From contig NC_134456.1 in the NCBI RefSeq assembly GCF_047948215.1, forward strand, positions 13,789,730 to 13,853,729: a stretch of DNA of 64,000 nucleotides. Reading direction: 5' to 3'. The notes under the pieces were generated by a model. That model saw nothing but the letters and a program-made list of their open reading frames with translations. It made no database searches and had not been told where the DNA came from. This DNA comes from Lycorma delicatula (taxonomy: Eukaryota; Arthropoda; Insecta; Hemiptera; Fulgoridae). The stretch's first letter is position 1, and each line of letters starts with the position of its first letter. Below, one piece after another: positions 1 through 11,365 of this stretch. A program made the translations under genes and the position numbers.

Positions 1-2298
1 TTTGCTAATTTCTAATTCAGTTTTATCATCAGTTTTTATGAATTTCCTTTACCTGTGTAACATTTTAAAGGCCTTTCCATTTTAAATCTATAAAGCTTAC
101 ATGTGAACATTTGTTTCTAGAAATTACTTTATAAAGCATTTACTGAAGGTCACACATTAAATAGCCTATCAGTATCAACACGGTTTTTAAATTGTAAAAG
201 AGAATTTTCATTCGTAAATCAAGCGATTCGAATTTGTAAAATGTTTTGCACCTCAGTATCATCAATCTGCAGGTATCGAGTTGCACTTGTCCAACAAATC
301 TTATAATTATTCGTAATTACAGTTCAAATTAATACCCAATAAATTGGGGCTGTTCATTTCTGTCTACATTAACAAACTTTCCAGTTTCTTATGTAGCTTA
401 ACGAGTAATGATCAACCAAATTAATTTAATAATTTAATTAAAACCACTAAGGAACATATCAAGATTATTTAGAGATATTAATTTTTCTGAAATATTAGCG
501 GTATTTCATTCTGATAAATAACATAGTAGATTACATCTATAACGTCGTAACCTTTCTTTTTATTGTTTAATTGAATTCATATCTTCTTCAACCTAAAGCT
601 TAAAGATATAATACTTAAAGATATTTTTTATGAAACTAAATTGGCAAGATTTCCCTAATTCGATTATTTGGATTATTTACCAAGCTGTCATATCCTTTTT
701 AAAAATGTTTCCTTATTCTTGAAGTCTCCTTAATAATTTTATGTTCCTCCAAGTAACGCACACTTGAAAGGAAATGATTTTTCCATATCTTGTCAGACTC
801 AACAGATAAGATATGATCGGTCTACATCCTTCTTCATTTGCTTATTCTTGGGCACAGAATAAGCAATTGATTATTTAATTACTATAACGTATATGCATGT
901 TTCTTAAATTTGTTGTAAAACGTCACTCTATGGAAAGTTTTTTCAATATAGTTATGTTATATAGCCTGTTGTAAACCATTATTACCATAACATCATTATC
1001 ATTTCCAAATTACAGGTAAATATTCTAAAACTAAACTTGGCTGTTTTCCCATTTTCATCTGGGCTTGAGACAGCTTTTTCGATCGTTGCAAGTTTTTACC
1101 AAAAACCGACGTGTTTACGGCCCTTCCATTCACAGTTTACAATGCAGGTTTTGGTGTCTTTTGACTGGACTGCGCCAATGATGTTATTCAAGGTGTACGG
1201 GTCTTACGAGAGTATGAGTAGCTGTAGGCTATTCATACTTTCATCTCAAACATATCGGGGTCAGTGTACATAACAAAAGTACATAAATAAAGCCTTGAAA
1301 TCAGACTAGGTCAGACATCAGGAAAATCGATGGTTGTCCTAGACTATAAAATCTTTTAAGGTTATTGGATTATAAATCCGTATGACCGTAACTTCTTGTA
1401 AGGGATGAAATAGAAGGTAGTACTTCTGTTAGTTTTTGACGTTGTTTGTCTAAATATGAATTAAGAGGATCTTGCATCGAGAATATTTTCATATCCCTGC
1501 AAACGCAGCTGCAAAATGTCAAAGTGCAAAGGATACCGTATTATATCGTAATACGCGATATAATTATAGTCGTCTTCCGCAAAAATCAAAGTAATTCTTA
1601 AAAGTTTTCTATGATTGGCTTGCGCGGGGAAGTATAATAACCAGTGTAGATTTTTAATAATATATACGTCAACGAAGAATAAGAACCGGTCTTTAGCGAG
1701 TACTAGACACACTTACTAAGTTCAAGAAAGCTAGCTGAGAAATTTATTGTTGTTTACGCAATCCTGATTTACGGATAAAACATTCTAAAACAATGAGATT
1801 TGCATAATCCATTATAAACTTTACATATTATTAGATTTGGTTTTCAAAATTTTGATAATTTTATTACGTCTAACGTAAGCTGAACTCAAATTCGTTTTAA
1901 CTTTGACGACAAATAAATAATTTCTGGATCTAGATAATAAAGAGTTATAAACAAAATCTAGTAAGTCAATTCATTGTTTACAAAACCGTTTTTATTTTAT
2001 GAAAATCGGTTTTAAAATGATATTTGGAACTGCAAAAAACATGTTTTCTACTTCTGAATTGCGTAGATACAGAACAGTTAAATATTTTTATCCATTCGCA
2101 ACAATGTTGACTGTTTTCATCAGCTTTATGTCAAACAATATGATATGATAAATTTTGGCAGAGTAATAGATATTTTACTTCCCAAATTATTATGATTGAA
2201 AAACAGTGCACAGTAAATTCTAGTTATATGAAGATGTAAGGTCATACTTGATTAATAAAATAATATTTTCTAATATATAATACAGACTATAATATATG
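1..2298. other. AT-rich stretch without recognisable gene
   Basis: I see no domain, splice-bounded exon or mobile element here. Short open frames at 1037-1273 (+) and 1461-1712 (-) have no recognisable motif and compositions expected of chance frames. The sequence is AT-rich with homopolymer runs, like the other non-repetitive parts of the window. Confidence 0.5.
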
Positions 2299-2300
2299 TA

Positions 2301-3214
2301 CGAGGTGTGATCAAAAAATACGGGGAATGAATTTTTATAGCGGCAACTGCCGACGCTACATCCATATGCTGTAATTTGTCCAATAGCGTGATCAACTGAG
2401 ACAGGTAGGGACAAGTTGTAACACGTTCGAGCTTGCCAGTCAGCTGCCAGAGCCGTTAGAGTGAGGTTGTGTTTATCGTGTCTGTCGCGCAACATGGATT
2501 TTGAACAACGCATTAACATTAAGTTTTAAGTTGCCAAAGAAGCTCACGAAAGGTTAGAATCGGTGTACGGCGATAATGTGGTAACTTTGAAGACTGTGTA
2601 CAAGTTGTATGACCGATTTAAAAACGGAAATGAGTCTGTTGAAGACGAGCAGCGTGCGGGACGTCCAGTAACCTCAAAAACAGTTGAAAATGTCCAAAAA
2701 GTGGAAACAGTGGTTCGTTCAAACAGGCGAATGACTATTCGAGAGCTATAGGAAGACCTTAACATCTCGTACGGATCCGTTAAAGCGAAACGACGTACGA
2801 AGAAAGCGACCAGAAAAATGGACCGATGGCTTCCTTCTTCACCAGGACAACGCGCCGTGTCACACCTCGCTTCTCATTCGCGAGTTTTTGGCCGAAAAAA
2901 GTGTTCCTGTCTGCCCACATCCGCCATACTCACCGGATTTAGCACCATGCGACCTTTGGCTCTTCCCAAAAATTAAAACTGCGCTTAAAGGAAAACGTTT
3001 TGATACCATTGCTGACATTGAGAGGGCCACGACCGAGCAGCTGAAAGCCCTTCCGAAAGACGCCTTCCAGAAATTCCTCCAGTCATGGAGTCAACGTTGG
3101 GATAAGTGCATTGCTAGCCAAGGACAGTACTTTGAAGGAGATTAAATCGAATTCTATGTAACCTTATTACTTTTTTTAATACAAAATTATACACCGTTTT
3201 TTTATCACACCTCG
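2301..3214 (+). mobile_element. mariner element, internally deleted (copy a)
   Basis: A Tc1/mariner-superfamily element bounded by inverted repeats. The left end begins CGAGGTGTGATCAAAAAA and the right end read on the minus strand begins CGAGGTGTGATAAAAAAA. It is flanked by TA dinucleotides at 2299-2300 and 3215-3216, the usual mariner target duplication. At 914 bp it is shorter than the roughly 1.3 kb of a complete element (copy c here is 1281 bp). The missing part is the middle of the transposase. It cannot encode its own transposase but keeps both ends. Confidence 0.85.
2494..3145 (+). pseudogene. mariner transposase remnant with central deletion
   Basis: The reading frame starts at the ATG at 2494 (MDFEQRINIKF). 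It is broken by TAA at 2527 and TAG at 2749, and runs through the helix-turn-helix DNA-binding part (SVEDEQRAGRP, then NRRMTIREL and DLNISYGSV). It then jumps, in another frame, to the C-terminal part from about 2888, with the catalytic motif YSPDLAPCDLWLF and the typical ending ASQGQYFEGD. The first catalytic Asp block (GDESW) is deleted. The family is clear from these motifs; the copy is dead. It lies only 33 bp from a second mariner derivative. Confidence 0.85.
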
Positions 3215-3247
3215 TATATGTATATATATTGTGGTTTATATATTATA

Positions 3248-4046
3248 GTCTGTTCAAAAAATAACCGAACGTTTCTAATTACGCGCCAATGGAAATATTT
3301 AGTGACGTGCGGTTAAATGATTGTGTTCTGCATAACCTTCTCTGTAACCACGTGTTTTTGGATTGTTAATATCTCGTTTATTTGTCGTATTATTTTTATT
3401 TGAGTGCAACGTGTATAAGTGTTAGTAGTGATTTTTGTAATATGCGTTTTTCGGAAGCACGATTTAAAAGTGGTCGTCAGTCGACTGAAGATGTCCCTCG
3501 ACCAGGAAGGCCTTCAATTTCAACCGATGACAAACGCGTTCCGAAAATCAACAGTCTGGTACGTGCAAATCGCCGATTGACTGTCAGAGAACGTGCAGCA
3601 AGGGTTAGCATGTCGATCGGATCGTGCCGTGACATTTTGACTGCAAAATTGAACATGCATCTAGTTGCAGCTAAGTTTTTCCCTCGTTTGATGACCGAAC
3701 AACAGAAAGAACATCGAGTGGACAATTGCCGGCAACTCCTTGAACAAGCCGATGACGATGAAACATTCATACAAAGGATCGTAACGGGAGACGAAAGCTG
3801 GGTTTACGGCTACGAAATTGAGACTAAAGTTTAATCATCAAAAAATCGCACATTACAAAAATCGCTACTAACACTTAAATATGTTGTATTCAAACAATAA
3901 TAACACGAAAACTAAACGAGTTATCAATAATCCAAGAATATGTGGTTACAGAGGAGGTTATGCGGAACACAATGCTATCAAGTGCACGTCACTAAATATC
4001 CTCGTTGGCGCGTAATTAAAAAAGTTCGGCTTTCTTTTAACAGACC
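3248..4046 (+). mobile_element. mariner derivative with about 205-bp inverted arms (copy b)
   Basis: The left arm (3248-3452) and right arm (3838-4046) are imperfect inverted copies of each other. Shared blocks include AATTACGCGCCAA, ATATTTAGTGACGTGC and AGTGTTAGTAG, in order. Ordinary mariners have roughly 30-bp inverted repeats. Here the pairing runs through the whole 5' leader and past the transposase start codon, so the right arm is an inverted copy of the 5' end. Only 385 bp of unpaired centre remains, holding part of the transposase. The ends begin GTCTGTT on each strand. A TA precedes the left end, but I see no TA after the right end. Confidence 0.75.
3442..3834 (+). pseudogene. mariner transposase, N-terminal/central fragment
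   Basis: An open frame of 131 codons from ATG 3442 (an upstream in-frame ATG at 3382 lies in the leader). It reads RFKSGRQSTEDVPRPGRP, a helix-turn-helix region with NRRLTVRERA, a FFPRLMTEQQ block, then the first catalytic aspartate in VTGDESWVYGYEIETK. It ends at once in a stop, where the inverted right arm begins. The first about 40 residues of a normal mariner transposase and everything after the first catalytic Asp are missing, so it cannot be catalytically competent. It could still encode a DNA-binding fragment, but nothing shows that it is expressed. Confidence 0.75.
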
Positions 4047-4289
4047 ACCTATGTATACAAAAACAGAATCATGATTAGGATCACCTACAACTCTGAAATG
4101 TATTTTCTACATGTTTTAGATATAAAATATCGAAGTTGTTTTAGCATTAAGCGTAAAATATAGTCTAGCCCAAATCACCGTCCATTTTAATTCTCTTACG
4201 TGTATCGCTATGCATAGCGATTGACATTTCACTTATTCACAATCGCGTGAGCAGTATTTTAATCTGGTCATGACGGCCATGTCAAAGGG

Positions 4290-5150
4290 ATGGTGTTAAC
4301 ACTGGGAACGAGGCGGTAAGTAAGATCGTTTTATGGCTGCAGCTTTCGCCCGAGAAGATCTGAGCGGTCGCGGTCTCGGGAAGGCGGAAGCTCATCCTGA
4401 TTCGGTTTAGTGTCGAAGGCACGGTCATCCACCCTTCTCCTGTAGTAAATATGTAGTTGTATTGATAGACAAAGACGACACTTTCTTGAAGCATCTGACT
4501 GAGATGGCTCAAAAGGTAAAAAAAAACAGCCGCCATCAACCGGATAATGACCAACATCGGGGGTCCCACACACGAAAACAGAGGATTTTGTCACAAGGAT
4601 AGTCTTCAGACCGTTGTACGGAGCATCGGTCCGGTCTGTCCCGCTGAAAAAGGGAGAGTCTGGGCAATTCTTAACCGGGTCGAGGGTCGTTTCCCTTAGG
4701 ATATATTGCGGCTACGAACCGTCTCGTGCGATGCCGCCGGTTTAATTACTGGATTTTCATTCCTAGATCTCTTCATTCGGAACAGAGAGGCGATGTGCCA
4801 GGGAATAAGTAAGGCGGAAACGAACGCATCGCTTTTTCATAGGTGGCAGAGGAGATAGGATGAGTAAACGAAATATTGATAGACCCGCAGACAGATTCCG
4901 GACTTTCGGAGATGGTCGGACCGAAAGCACTGAGTACGAGTTGACCGAGTTCCTTACCGGTCACGGTTACTTCAAAGCACTCCTGTGCGCGCGGGTATTG
5001 AAACAATCCGCCGAGTGTGTTTGAGTGCGACAGGTTCATGCGCATAGGTTCAAGCATGCCTGGATCCGGCATGTTTAACCCCTTTAACATCATATCTGGA
5101 TACTGTGCTGGAGAACGAACGGGCATGGCGCGAGGTGTCGGGTAGCAATT
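4290..5150 (+). pseudogene. R1-type non-LTR retrotransposon remnant (3' half of ORF2)
   Basis: A GC-richer block whose plus-strand frames, stitched across frameshifts, match the C-terminal third of R1-clade ORF2. In order: DKDDTFLKHLTEMAQKVKK, then MTNIGGPTHENR (the family's 'NxGGP' block after the RT), a LYGASV-like block, and ELTEFLTGHGYFKALL about 4935-5000 (the 'LTxxLTGHGxF' motif). The two minus-strand open frames over the same DNA (4282-4594 and 4773-5126) are shadows. There is no intact frame longer than about 90 codons. I see no reverse-transcriptase catalytic box, so the copy is truncated and old. Confidence 0.65.
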
Positions 5151-7214
5151 AATTATTCGTACAAAGTTGTCGAAAAAAGTGCAGGAGTACTTCGTGATTT
5201 TCCTTTGTGACTTTGTTCGTAATTGAAACAGATCTGGTCCGAAGGAGAAGTAACAGATGAAAAAAGAAAAAAATACTTCTTCAACGATCCTGAAAAGTGG
5301 TTGCGAATATTTTTCCGTTTAAGTTAACATAAAACTTTATGTACGTTATTTTTTTTTCTTAAAAATATTTATTAGGTTTTGTACACTTTTATAAGGAAAG
5401 TTTTAGACTACGCCTGGTGCTTTAGAGGTTTTTTAATCTTATATTTATGGTTAGAGTTCGAGACTGAATAATATACATAAATTGATACGCGATTACTTTA
5501 AAGTTTTTCAAAAACATTTGCAAGTTCTTGTAATACAAACTAGTTGACGTTACCCAAAAGGTAAACAACATAATAAAAAACGAACTAACACCTTCACCTT
5601 CACAGGATAGCGGTCGGTAGGCGGGTAACGACGCAGTACGGGATTGTAGTTAAATATTTTGGTTGTTCAGTCGCAAAAAAATCGTAAATTTTACATAAAG
5701 ATTTAATTCAGAATACCACTTTATTTATAATTTAATTGTTATTACCAAATAAACTGGCCGGTTTATTTTTTGTTAGGACTCAAAGCAATTTAAATGACGG
5801 TGGAGAATTGACCACCATTTGTTGGTGATCATTTTTACGTTAACCGTATCATATTTTTCTTTGTACGATTTAAATAAATCGTTTTTTTTTCTTTGTATAA
5901 GTTAAATAATATCTTTACCGTTAAAAATTATGATTTTATAAAATATTTTTCAAACTTTTAAATCGATAGTAATGTTATTTTGTATAACTTAAGACGGATA
6001 ACTTTAAACATTATAATCGGATTTATGCCTTCATACACAAAAACAGATTGACCTTATGAAATTTAATGGATTTAAAGCCTTGTAAGTTCATACAGCCCTC
6101 ACAGTAGCACGCTGGTGAGAATGAATTACATTATTCAAGATTCAATGAGGCAGAACAGACTTTTGGTGGTTCCATTTCCATTTAGTTAATTAAAAACCTA
6201 CCTCCTTTCTATTATTTTACAATAAAAAAATATAAAATAAAACGTATATCGGTCCTTCCCCATATACCTGACGAATCTATTTTAATAAAAGTATGAAAAA
6301 TTGTGTAGATTTTCCGTAATATATTATGAGTTTGATACATGTGTACTACGGTTCGTCTGATTGCACGAGTAAAAACTTAGAAGTTATTAATTTAAATGGA
6401 TGCAATTTTAAGCGGGTCGTAATTTTCAAATTATATATCGTTGAATTAAACAGACCAACGAGAAGTAGAGTTTTCGATTCTACCCGTTTTGCTTTTTTGT
6501 TTTTAATAACTATTCAAGCCTTAACAGCCAGCCATTGGATAAATCTTGATTTTTTTTTTAAAGGATCTTCCTTTTAGTTATTTCGTGGTAAGTTTTTCAT
6601 CCCGCTAGCGTAATTAATTAATCAGAAAATTTCGTACACGAAATATTAAATGGTCTGCCTAGACGTCTGAAAAATTTTTATTTCTAGTCCTTACTTAATA
6701 CTGGAATTTTTATATCGTAATGATATATACCTTTATATCATTCTGATATAAATAATATTTTAGCTGCGTAATGAAAGATAATTGAATGCTAAATATGAAA
6801 TAAAAAAAACGGTTACTAGACCTGTATCATTTTTTTTTGGATTCTTTTTTCTTTATCGCGATACTGATTTTTCGACTTTTTCTTTCTTGTAAACCGTTTT
6901 TTTTTTTTTTTTAAGCAGACAGTTATTTTTCTTTCCCTATTCATACTTGAAAAATAAAACTCATAATAAAGAAAAATAAAATTTAAAAAATAATAATAAA
7001 ATCATTTAATAAAAGTTACTATTTTATTAAATTCTATAATTTGCGACTTTTGAAGACGTCACTAGATTATTAATGGTTACTTAGTTGTTTCTTTAAATTA
7101 TTTTTTCGATTTAGGAACTGGAAATTAAAAGAAAACAGAATTTTTTTCATCTTCAGTTCGTTTTTAAAATTATTATAGATCTTTAAAAATATTTGTAAGA
7201 AATATAGGATCAAA
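5151..7214. other. AT-rich stretch without recognisable gene
   Basis: Long AT-rich DNA with poly-A/T runs. A short GC-richer patch lies near 5600-5640. The open frame 6326-6577 (+) has no recognisable domain. I see no mobile-element boundary or exon-like segment. Confidence 0.45.
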
Positions 7215-7224
7215 AAAAATATGA

Positions 7225-7572
7225 TGTGGATACCACCTGACTTCCTTGTAGGCCTATTAAATTACATACAGTGTATACACATTATTTTTTTTCAATGAAA
7301 AGTACATAAAATTTTATTTCATTAATAACTTCCGATTTTTTTTTTTATTGTTATTGAATTATTATTTATCGTAAAAAAAATGTTTACAATCGGAGGTTAA
7401 TAATTATTAATAAATCAATATATTTAAATTTAAAAAAAAAAAGGAGATGAAGTCTGATTCGAACCGATGAGCCTTTGTATGATCCAAATATTTCATTAAC
7501 TAAAATTTCATTTGGCTATAACTCTGGAACCGATGAAAATAAGTACCACTTATGAATATATCGTTGAGAAGC
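7225..7572 (-). repeat. dispersed repeat family C, partial copy
   Basis: Reverse-complement match to the right half of the repeat seen complete at 17255-17882 and 39690-40385. Shared words include the end block CCACATCAkATTTTTT, a TTATTAATAATTATTAA-rich middle, and GAATCAGACTTCATCTCCTT. It is cut off near 7575, where the DUF4817-type transposon starts, which suggests that transposon inserted into it. It has no coding content. Confidence 0.7.
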
Positions 7573-7803
7573 TTTCAGTGATATAAGGGGTATCTTAAAA
7601 AAAATGGTGGGGTTTTGAACACGGATTAAATGAAAATAAAAATAGTTGAAGTTGTTTATTTATCGAATTTGTCATCTCAAACAGTTTTTTTACATAACTA
7701 ATAAATTTCAATATGTGCACCATTAGTCGGTTGGCAAATGTTCAATCGATACTCAATTTCTAACCAAACCCGAATTAACATACCTTCTGTTGCGTTTACA
7801 ATT

Positions 7804-8629
7804 TTTTTTTTTTTTTTGTCTTCAGTCATTTGACTGGTTTGATGCAGCTCTCCAAGATTCCCTATCTAGTGCTAGTCGTTTCATTTCAGTATACCCTCTA
7901 CATCCTACATCCCCAACAATTTGTTTTACATACTCCAAACGTGGCCTGCCTACACAATTTTTCCCTTCTACCTGTCCTTCCAATATTAAAGCGACTATTC
8001 CAGGATGCCTTAGTATGTGGCCTATAAGTCTGTCTCTTCTTTTAACTATACTTTTCCAAATGATTCTTTCTTCATCTATTTGCCGCAATACCTCTTCATT
8101 TGTCACTTTATCCACCCATCTGATTTTTAACATTCTCCTATAGCACCACATTTCAAAAGCTTCTAATCTTTTCTTCTCAGATACTCCGATTGTCCAAGTT
8201 TCACTTCCATATAAAGCGACACTCCAAACATACACTTTCAAAAATCTTTTCCTGAGATTTAAATTAATTTTTGATGTAAACAAATTATATTTCTTACTGA
8301 AGGCTCGTTTAGCTTGTGCTATTCGGCATTTTATGTCGCTCCTGCTTCGTCCATCTTTAGTAATTCTACTTCCCAAATAACAAAATTCTTCTACCTCCGT
8401 AATCTTTTCTCCTCCTATTTTCACATTCAGTGGTCCATCTTTGTTATTTCTACTACATTTCATTACTTTTGTTTTGTTCTTGTTTATTTTCATGCGATAG
8501 TTCTTGCGTAGGACTTCATCTATGCCGTTCATTGTTTCTTCTAAATCCTTTTTACTCTCGGCTAGAATTACTATATCATTAGCAAATCGTACCATCTTTA
8601 TCTTCTCACCTTGTACTGTTACTCCGAAT
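7804..8629 (-). mobile_element. RTE-type LINE, 5'-truncated (copy A), with exact target duplication
   Basis: A non-LTR retrotransposon 3' end inserted on the minus strand, with its A-tail visible as the poly-T at 7804-7817. The 11-bp target duplication CGTTTACAATT sits at 7793-7803 and 8630-8640, so the boundaries are exact. It is truncated at the 5' side just before the catalytic box of the reverse transcriptase. It is nearly identical to the copy at 36317-37534. The target is the DUF4817-type transposon. Confidence 0.92.
7822..8595 (-). pseudogene. RTE reverse transcriptase, C-terminal part (copy A)
   Basis: An open frame of 257 codons. It begins at the catalytic palm motif, here FANDIVILAE; the family has FADD, so the first catalytic Asp is Asn (GAT to AAT). 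It continues through TKVMKCSRNNKDGPLNV, CYLGSRITKDGRS, YGSETWTIG and GRPRLEYVKQIV to the normal end WRAASNQSND. The frame has no stop over the whole retained length. The missing N-terminal endonuclease and fingers, and the D-to-N change, make it non-functional. The other copy keeps FADD but has an early stop. Confidence 0.85.
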
Positions 8630-9139
8630 CGTTTACAATTGCCTCTTTAATTCCTTCCTTTAAGTGATGTAGGTCGCGTATTTTTCAATATTTTGTGTAA
8701 AACTTTGAGGACTGTTTTCGGAATATCTAACTCGAGGCTTCGACGAGTGATGGATTTGTTAGGACTTCTGACTGGAGATTGTGCAATTCGTTCAGCAATT
8801 TGTCTGATACTCGTGATCTGCTAGTTGATTTTTCCTTGACAACATATCCAGTTTTGTTCAAGCTGTTTGAACCAACGTAATATATTATTTTCATGCGGTG
8901 ACTCTTTTACGTATTCCCGTCGAAATGCACGTTAAACTAAAATTGGGGACTTCAGCAGACTGCCACAAAACACACTTTGCTTTTTCTTGAACAGCGAACA
9001 TAGTAACGAACTAAATATACTTCAGCAACGATACAAAAACTGGTGAGGTGGTTTGAACTGCTGTTACACAAAATTTCGGGTTGGAGGCTATCAGGGCTAC
9101 CAAAATAACTTCTAAAAAATGTACCTACTCTCTTGATCT

Positions 9140-9427
9140 TTTTTTTCCTGTTTAGCCTCCGGGAATCACCGTCAGATACTTCAGAGGATGAATGAAGATG
9201 ATATGTATCGGTGTAAGTGAAGTGTAGTCTTGTACAGTCTCAGGTCGACCGTTTCTAAGATGCGGTTAATTGAACCACAACCACCAAAGAACACCGATAT
9301 CTACGACCTAGTATTCTAATTCGTATAAAAGTAATTGCCTTTACCAGAATTTGAACGTTGGAACTCTCGACTTCGAAATCAGGTGTTTTGCGAAGACGCG
9401 TTCACCACTAGACCAACCCGATGGGTT
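9140..9427 (-). mobile_element. SINE family A, copy 1
   Basis: Reverse orientation. The tRNA-like head is at the right (its complement reads GGTTGGTCTAGTGGTGAACG, an A-box) with a B-box-like segment about 40 nt further on; the shared core follows, and the 3' tail CCGGAGGCTAAACAGGAAA is at the left. The imperfect target duplication CTACTCTCTTGATCT / CTATTCCCTTGATCT lies at 9125-9139 and 9428-9442 (13/15). It is inserted in the DUF4817-type transposon. Its anticodon-arm-like hairpin at 9371-9395 carries the G:C version of the variable pair. Confidence 0.85.
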
Positions 9428-9645
9428 CTATTCCCTTGATCTGAATTACAAAAACCCCACCATTATTTTACGATTTACCGAATTACTAATGATGCGTATA
9501 TTGAAATTTATTAGTTATTTAAAAAAAGCGTTTGAGATGACAAATTCGATAAACAACATCAACTGCTAGTATTATTGTTTTCATTTAATCCATGTTCAAA
9601 AACCCCCCCGATTCTTTTAAGAAAACCCTGTATTATAATTTAATG

Positions 9646-11365
9646 TTCATATGACCTGAATTATGTGGTGTTCGGATTTTGCCAGATTTTATTTGTTACC
9701 CAAAACGGAACCCTCAGTCAGAATACCAAATGTTTCAAACTTTGTATGTTGTAAAATTCTTGTCTGCAATATTTTACTAAAATTCATTCATAGCGTATAT
9801 AAATTAAAAAAGAGTTTAACTAAAAGAGAGTCTGTTTAATATTTTGTTTTGTATACTTTTTTAAAGTGCGAAAATGCATTCTGAATTATTGAATATTAAA
9901 ATTATTTTTTTCTGAAAGAAGCAGCCCACTAATAAGTATTTCAAGTGAATTAGTAGTAATTAAGATTTCAGTATAAAAACAGCTATTCCTTTATTTTTTC
10001 GTAGTTCTACTCACAAGTAAACAAATTGAACTCAGATATACAGGTTAGACATATTGAAATGAAATATTTAAGTTAATAAACAGTGGGCACATTACCCGTA
10101 TACTACAAATTCTTTATTATGTTACTATTTTTACTATAAATAACTGTACTTAACTTACCTTTTTTTTTTTAAATTTATTATGTTACTTGCAAAGTTGATA
10201 ACAGAGCTATTTGTTTTATATTTTTCATTGGAATATTTTATTGTTACGTTAACTTTGTTTTTATTTATTACTTTATTTATTGTCAAAACTTTTCTACTTT
10301 GCCTGCTTGCTAAAATTAATCAAATGTTACGAAACAGGTGTTCCGTAATAAGTACGAAAGCACTACGCTGTCGTGAACGTGAGTGTACTGCACGCATTTA
10401 CGTCTTACTCATACGACCCAATTAAAAAAAAAAAAAAAACGTTTCATGTAAACGTTACTGTTTACATCAGGATATAAGTAAGAGTAATAAAGCATACTTT
10501 TAAGTTCATTCGTCAAGTTTTATTAAAAGAATTTATGTCGTCCAAACGTAATTTTATACAGGAGTAAAACAGATGAATGAACAAAGATATTTTAGTAAAA
10601 GCCGTTTTATATGGAACGCTATGATAATGGAAATAAAATGGATCTTATCAATTATTTAAAAACTTAACAATTATCAAATAATTTCATCGGTTCCAGTTTT
10701 TGTCTTCCTTTGTATGTTCTTCCATTATAAGATTACCTATACTACGCTTGACGGGTGAACAGACGCGGAATTTCGGTTCTGTCTTCAAGTAACAAGGATC
10801 CAGTGCATTACGTTGCTGCAATTTGTTATTCATTACTTTCAGCTGGATGTATGCTCAGTTGAAACGGCACTTGAACGAGAGTACTGCTGTTCCGCACACG
10901 TTATTTAATTGACAAAATATTTCCGAATCCGTGTCCATCAGAATTATCTATCATTTTATTTCAATTTCAAATTACTATAACCGAATTCGTGTTGCACCGA
11001 CGATTTGCCTTACTTCAAACTTTGCTCTTTAAATAACAAAATTATTATTCTGGTTTATTATGGTCCCTGTTTTAATGTTAAATTCCTCATTATTCTCCTT
11101 TCTGTCACATTTCATTACTTTTATTTTACTCTTAATCATATTCCTTACTGCTCATCCTTAATTATATCTACATTACTGAGTATCGCTCTTTACCAAAATT
11201 TACGTTGATCTCTGTCTACAAAACCCATAGTATCATAGAAATTTATAATTAGTAGCTGATATCTCGGAAACAGTTCATTCGATTCTGATAAATAAAATTA
11301 ATTATATATTTTTATAAACTTTATCCATAGGAACCGTGTTCCTCTTAGAAAAGTTTATTTAATCG
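9646..11365. other. AT-rich stretch without recognisable gene
   Basis: No exon, domain or element boundary seen. The open frame 10180-10425 (+) is Leu/Phe/Ile-rich because the DNA is T-rich, and 11005-11208 (+) is the same. A small GC-richer patch at 10330-10400 does not extend to any recognisable product. Confidence 0.45.

Larger units (their letters stand above)
7698..9001 (-). pseudogene. DUF4817-type transposase remnant (split by RTE insertion)
   Basis: Minus-strand frames from the ATG at 9001 read MFAVQEKAKCVLW, then NILRWFKQLEQNWICCQGK, RQIAERIAQSPVRSPNKS and LELDIPKTVLKVLHKIL. This is the two-part helix-turn-helix of the insect DUF4817 transposon proteins. After the RTE insertion the frame resumes with MLIRVWLEIEYRLNICQPTN and ends GAHIEIY at 7698, the usual C-terminus of these proteins. 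The DDE catalytic centre between HTH and C-terminus is absent, and frameshifts and a stop are present. The N-terminal and C-terminal assignments are strong; the function is lost. Confidence 0.65.
7588..9640 (-). mobile_element. DUF4817-type DNA transposon with long inverted arms, hit by RTE and SINE
   Basis: The arms at 7588-7720 and about 9484-9640 are inverted copies of each other. Both contain the string for GGATTAAATGAAAA, the block TTTGTCATCTCAAAC, and the last codons of the same transposase. The transposase runs on the minus strand, so the left arm is its natural 3' end, while the right arm repeats that 3' end where a 5' end should be. An RTE copy (7804-8629) and a SINE (9140-9427) are inserted inside. 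Without them the element is near 0.9 kb. I read it as a rearranged, internally deleted derivative of a Tc1/mariner-related family. Confidence 0.6.

Noticed and set aside
1037..1273. 78-codon plus-strand frame as a small gene
   Set aside because: No motif, no promoter or ribosome context that stands out, and length within chance expectation.
4773..5126. 117-codon minus-strand open frame
   Set aside because: The plus strand of the same DNA carries recognisable R1-type LINE blocks (NIGGP, LTEFLTGHG); the minus frame has no motif.
7790..8143. 117-codon plus-strand frame over RTE copy A (and the equivalent at 37200-37622)
   Set aside because: Antisense shadow of the reverse-transcriptase frame; it appears in both copies only because the DNA is the same.
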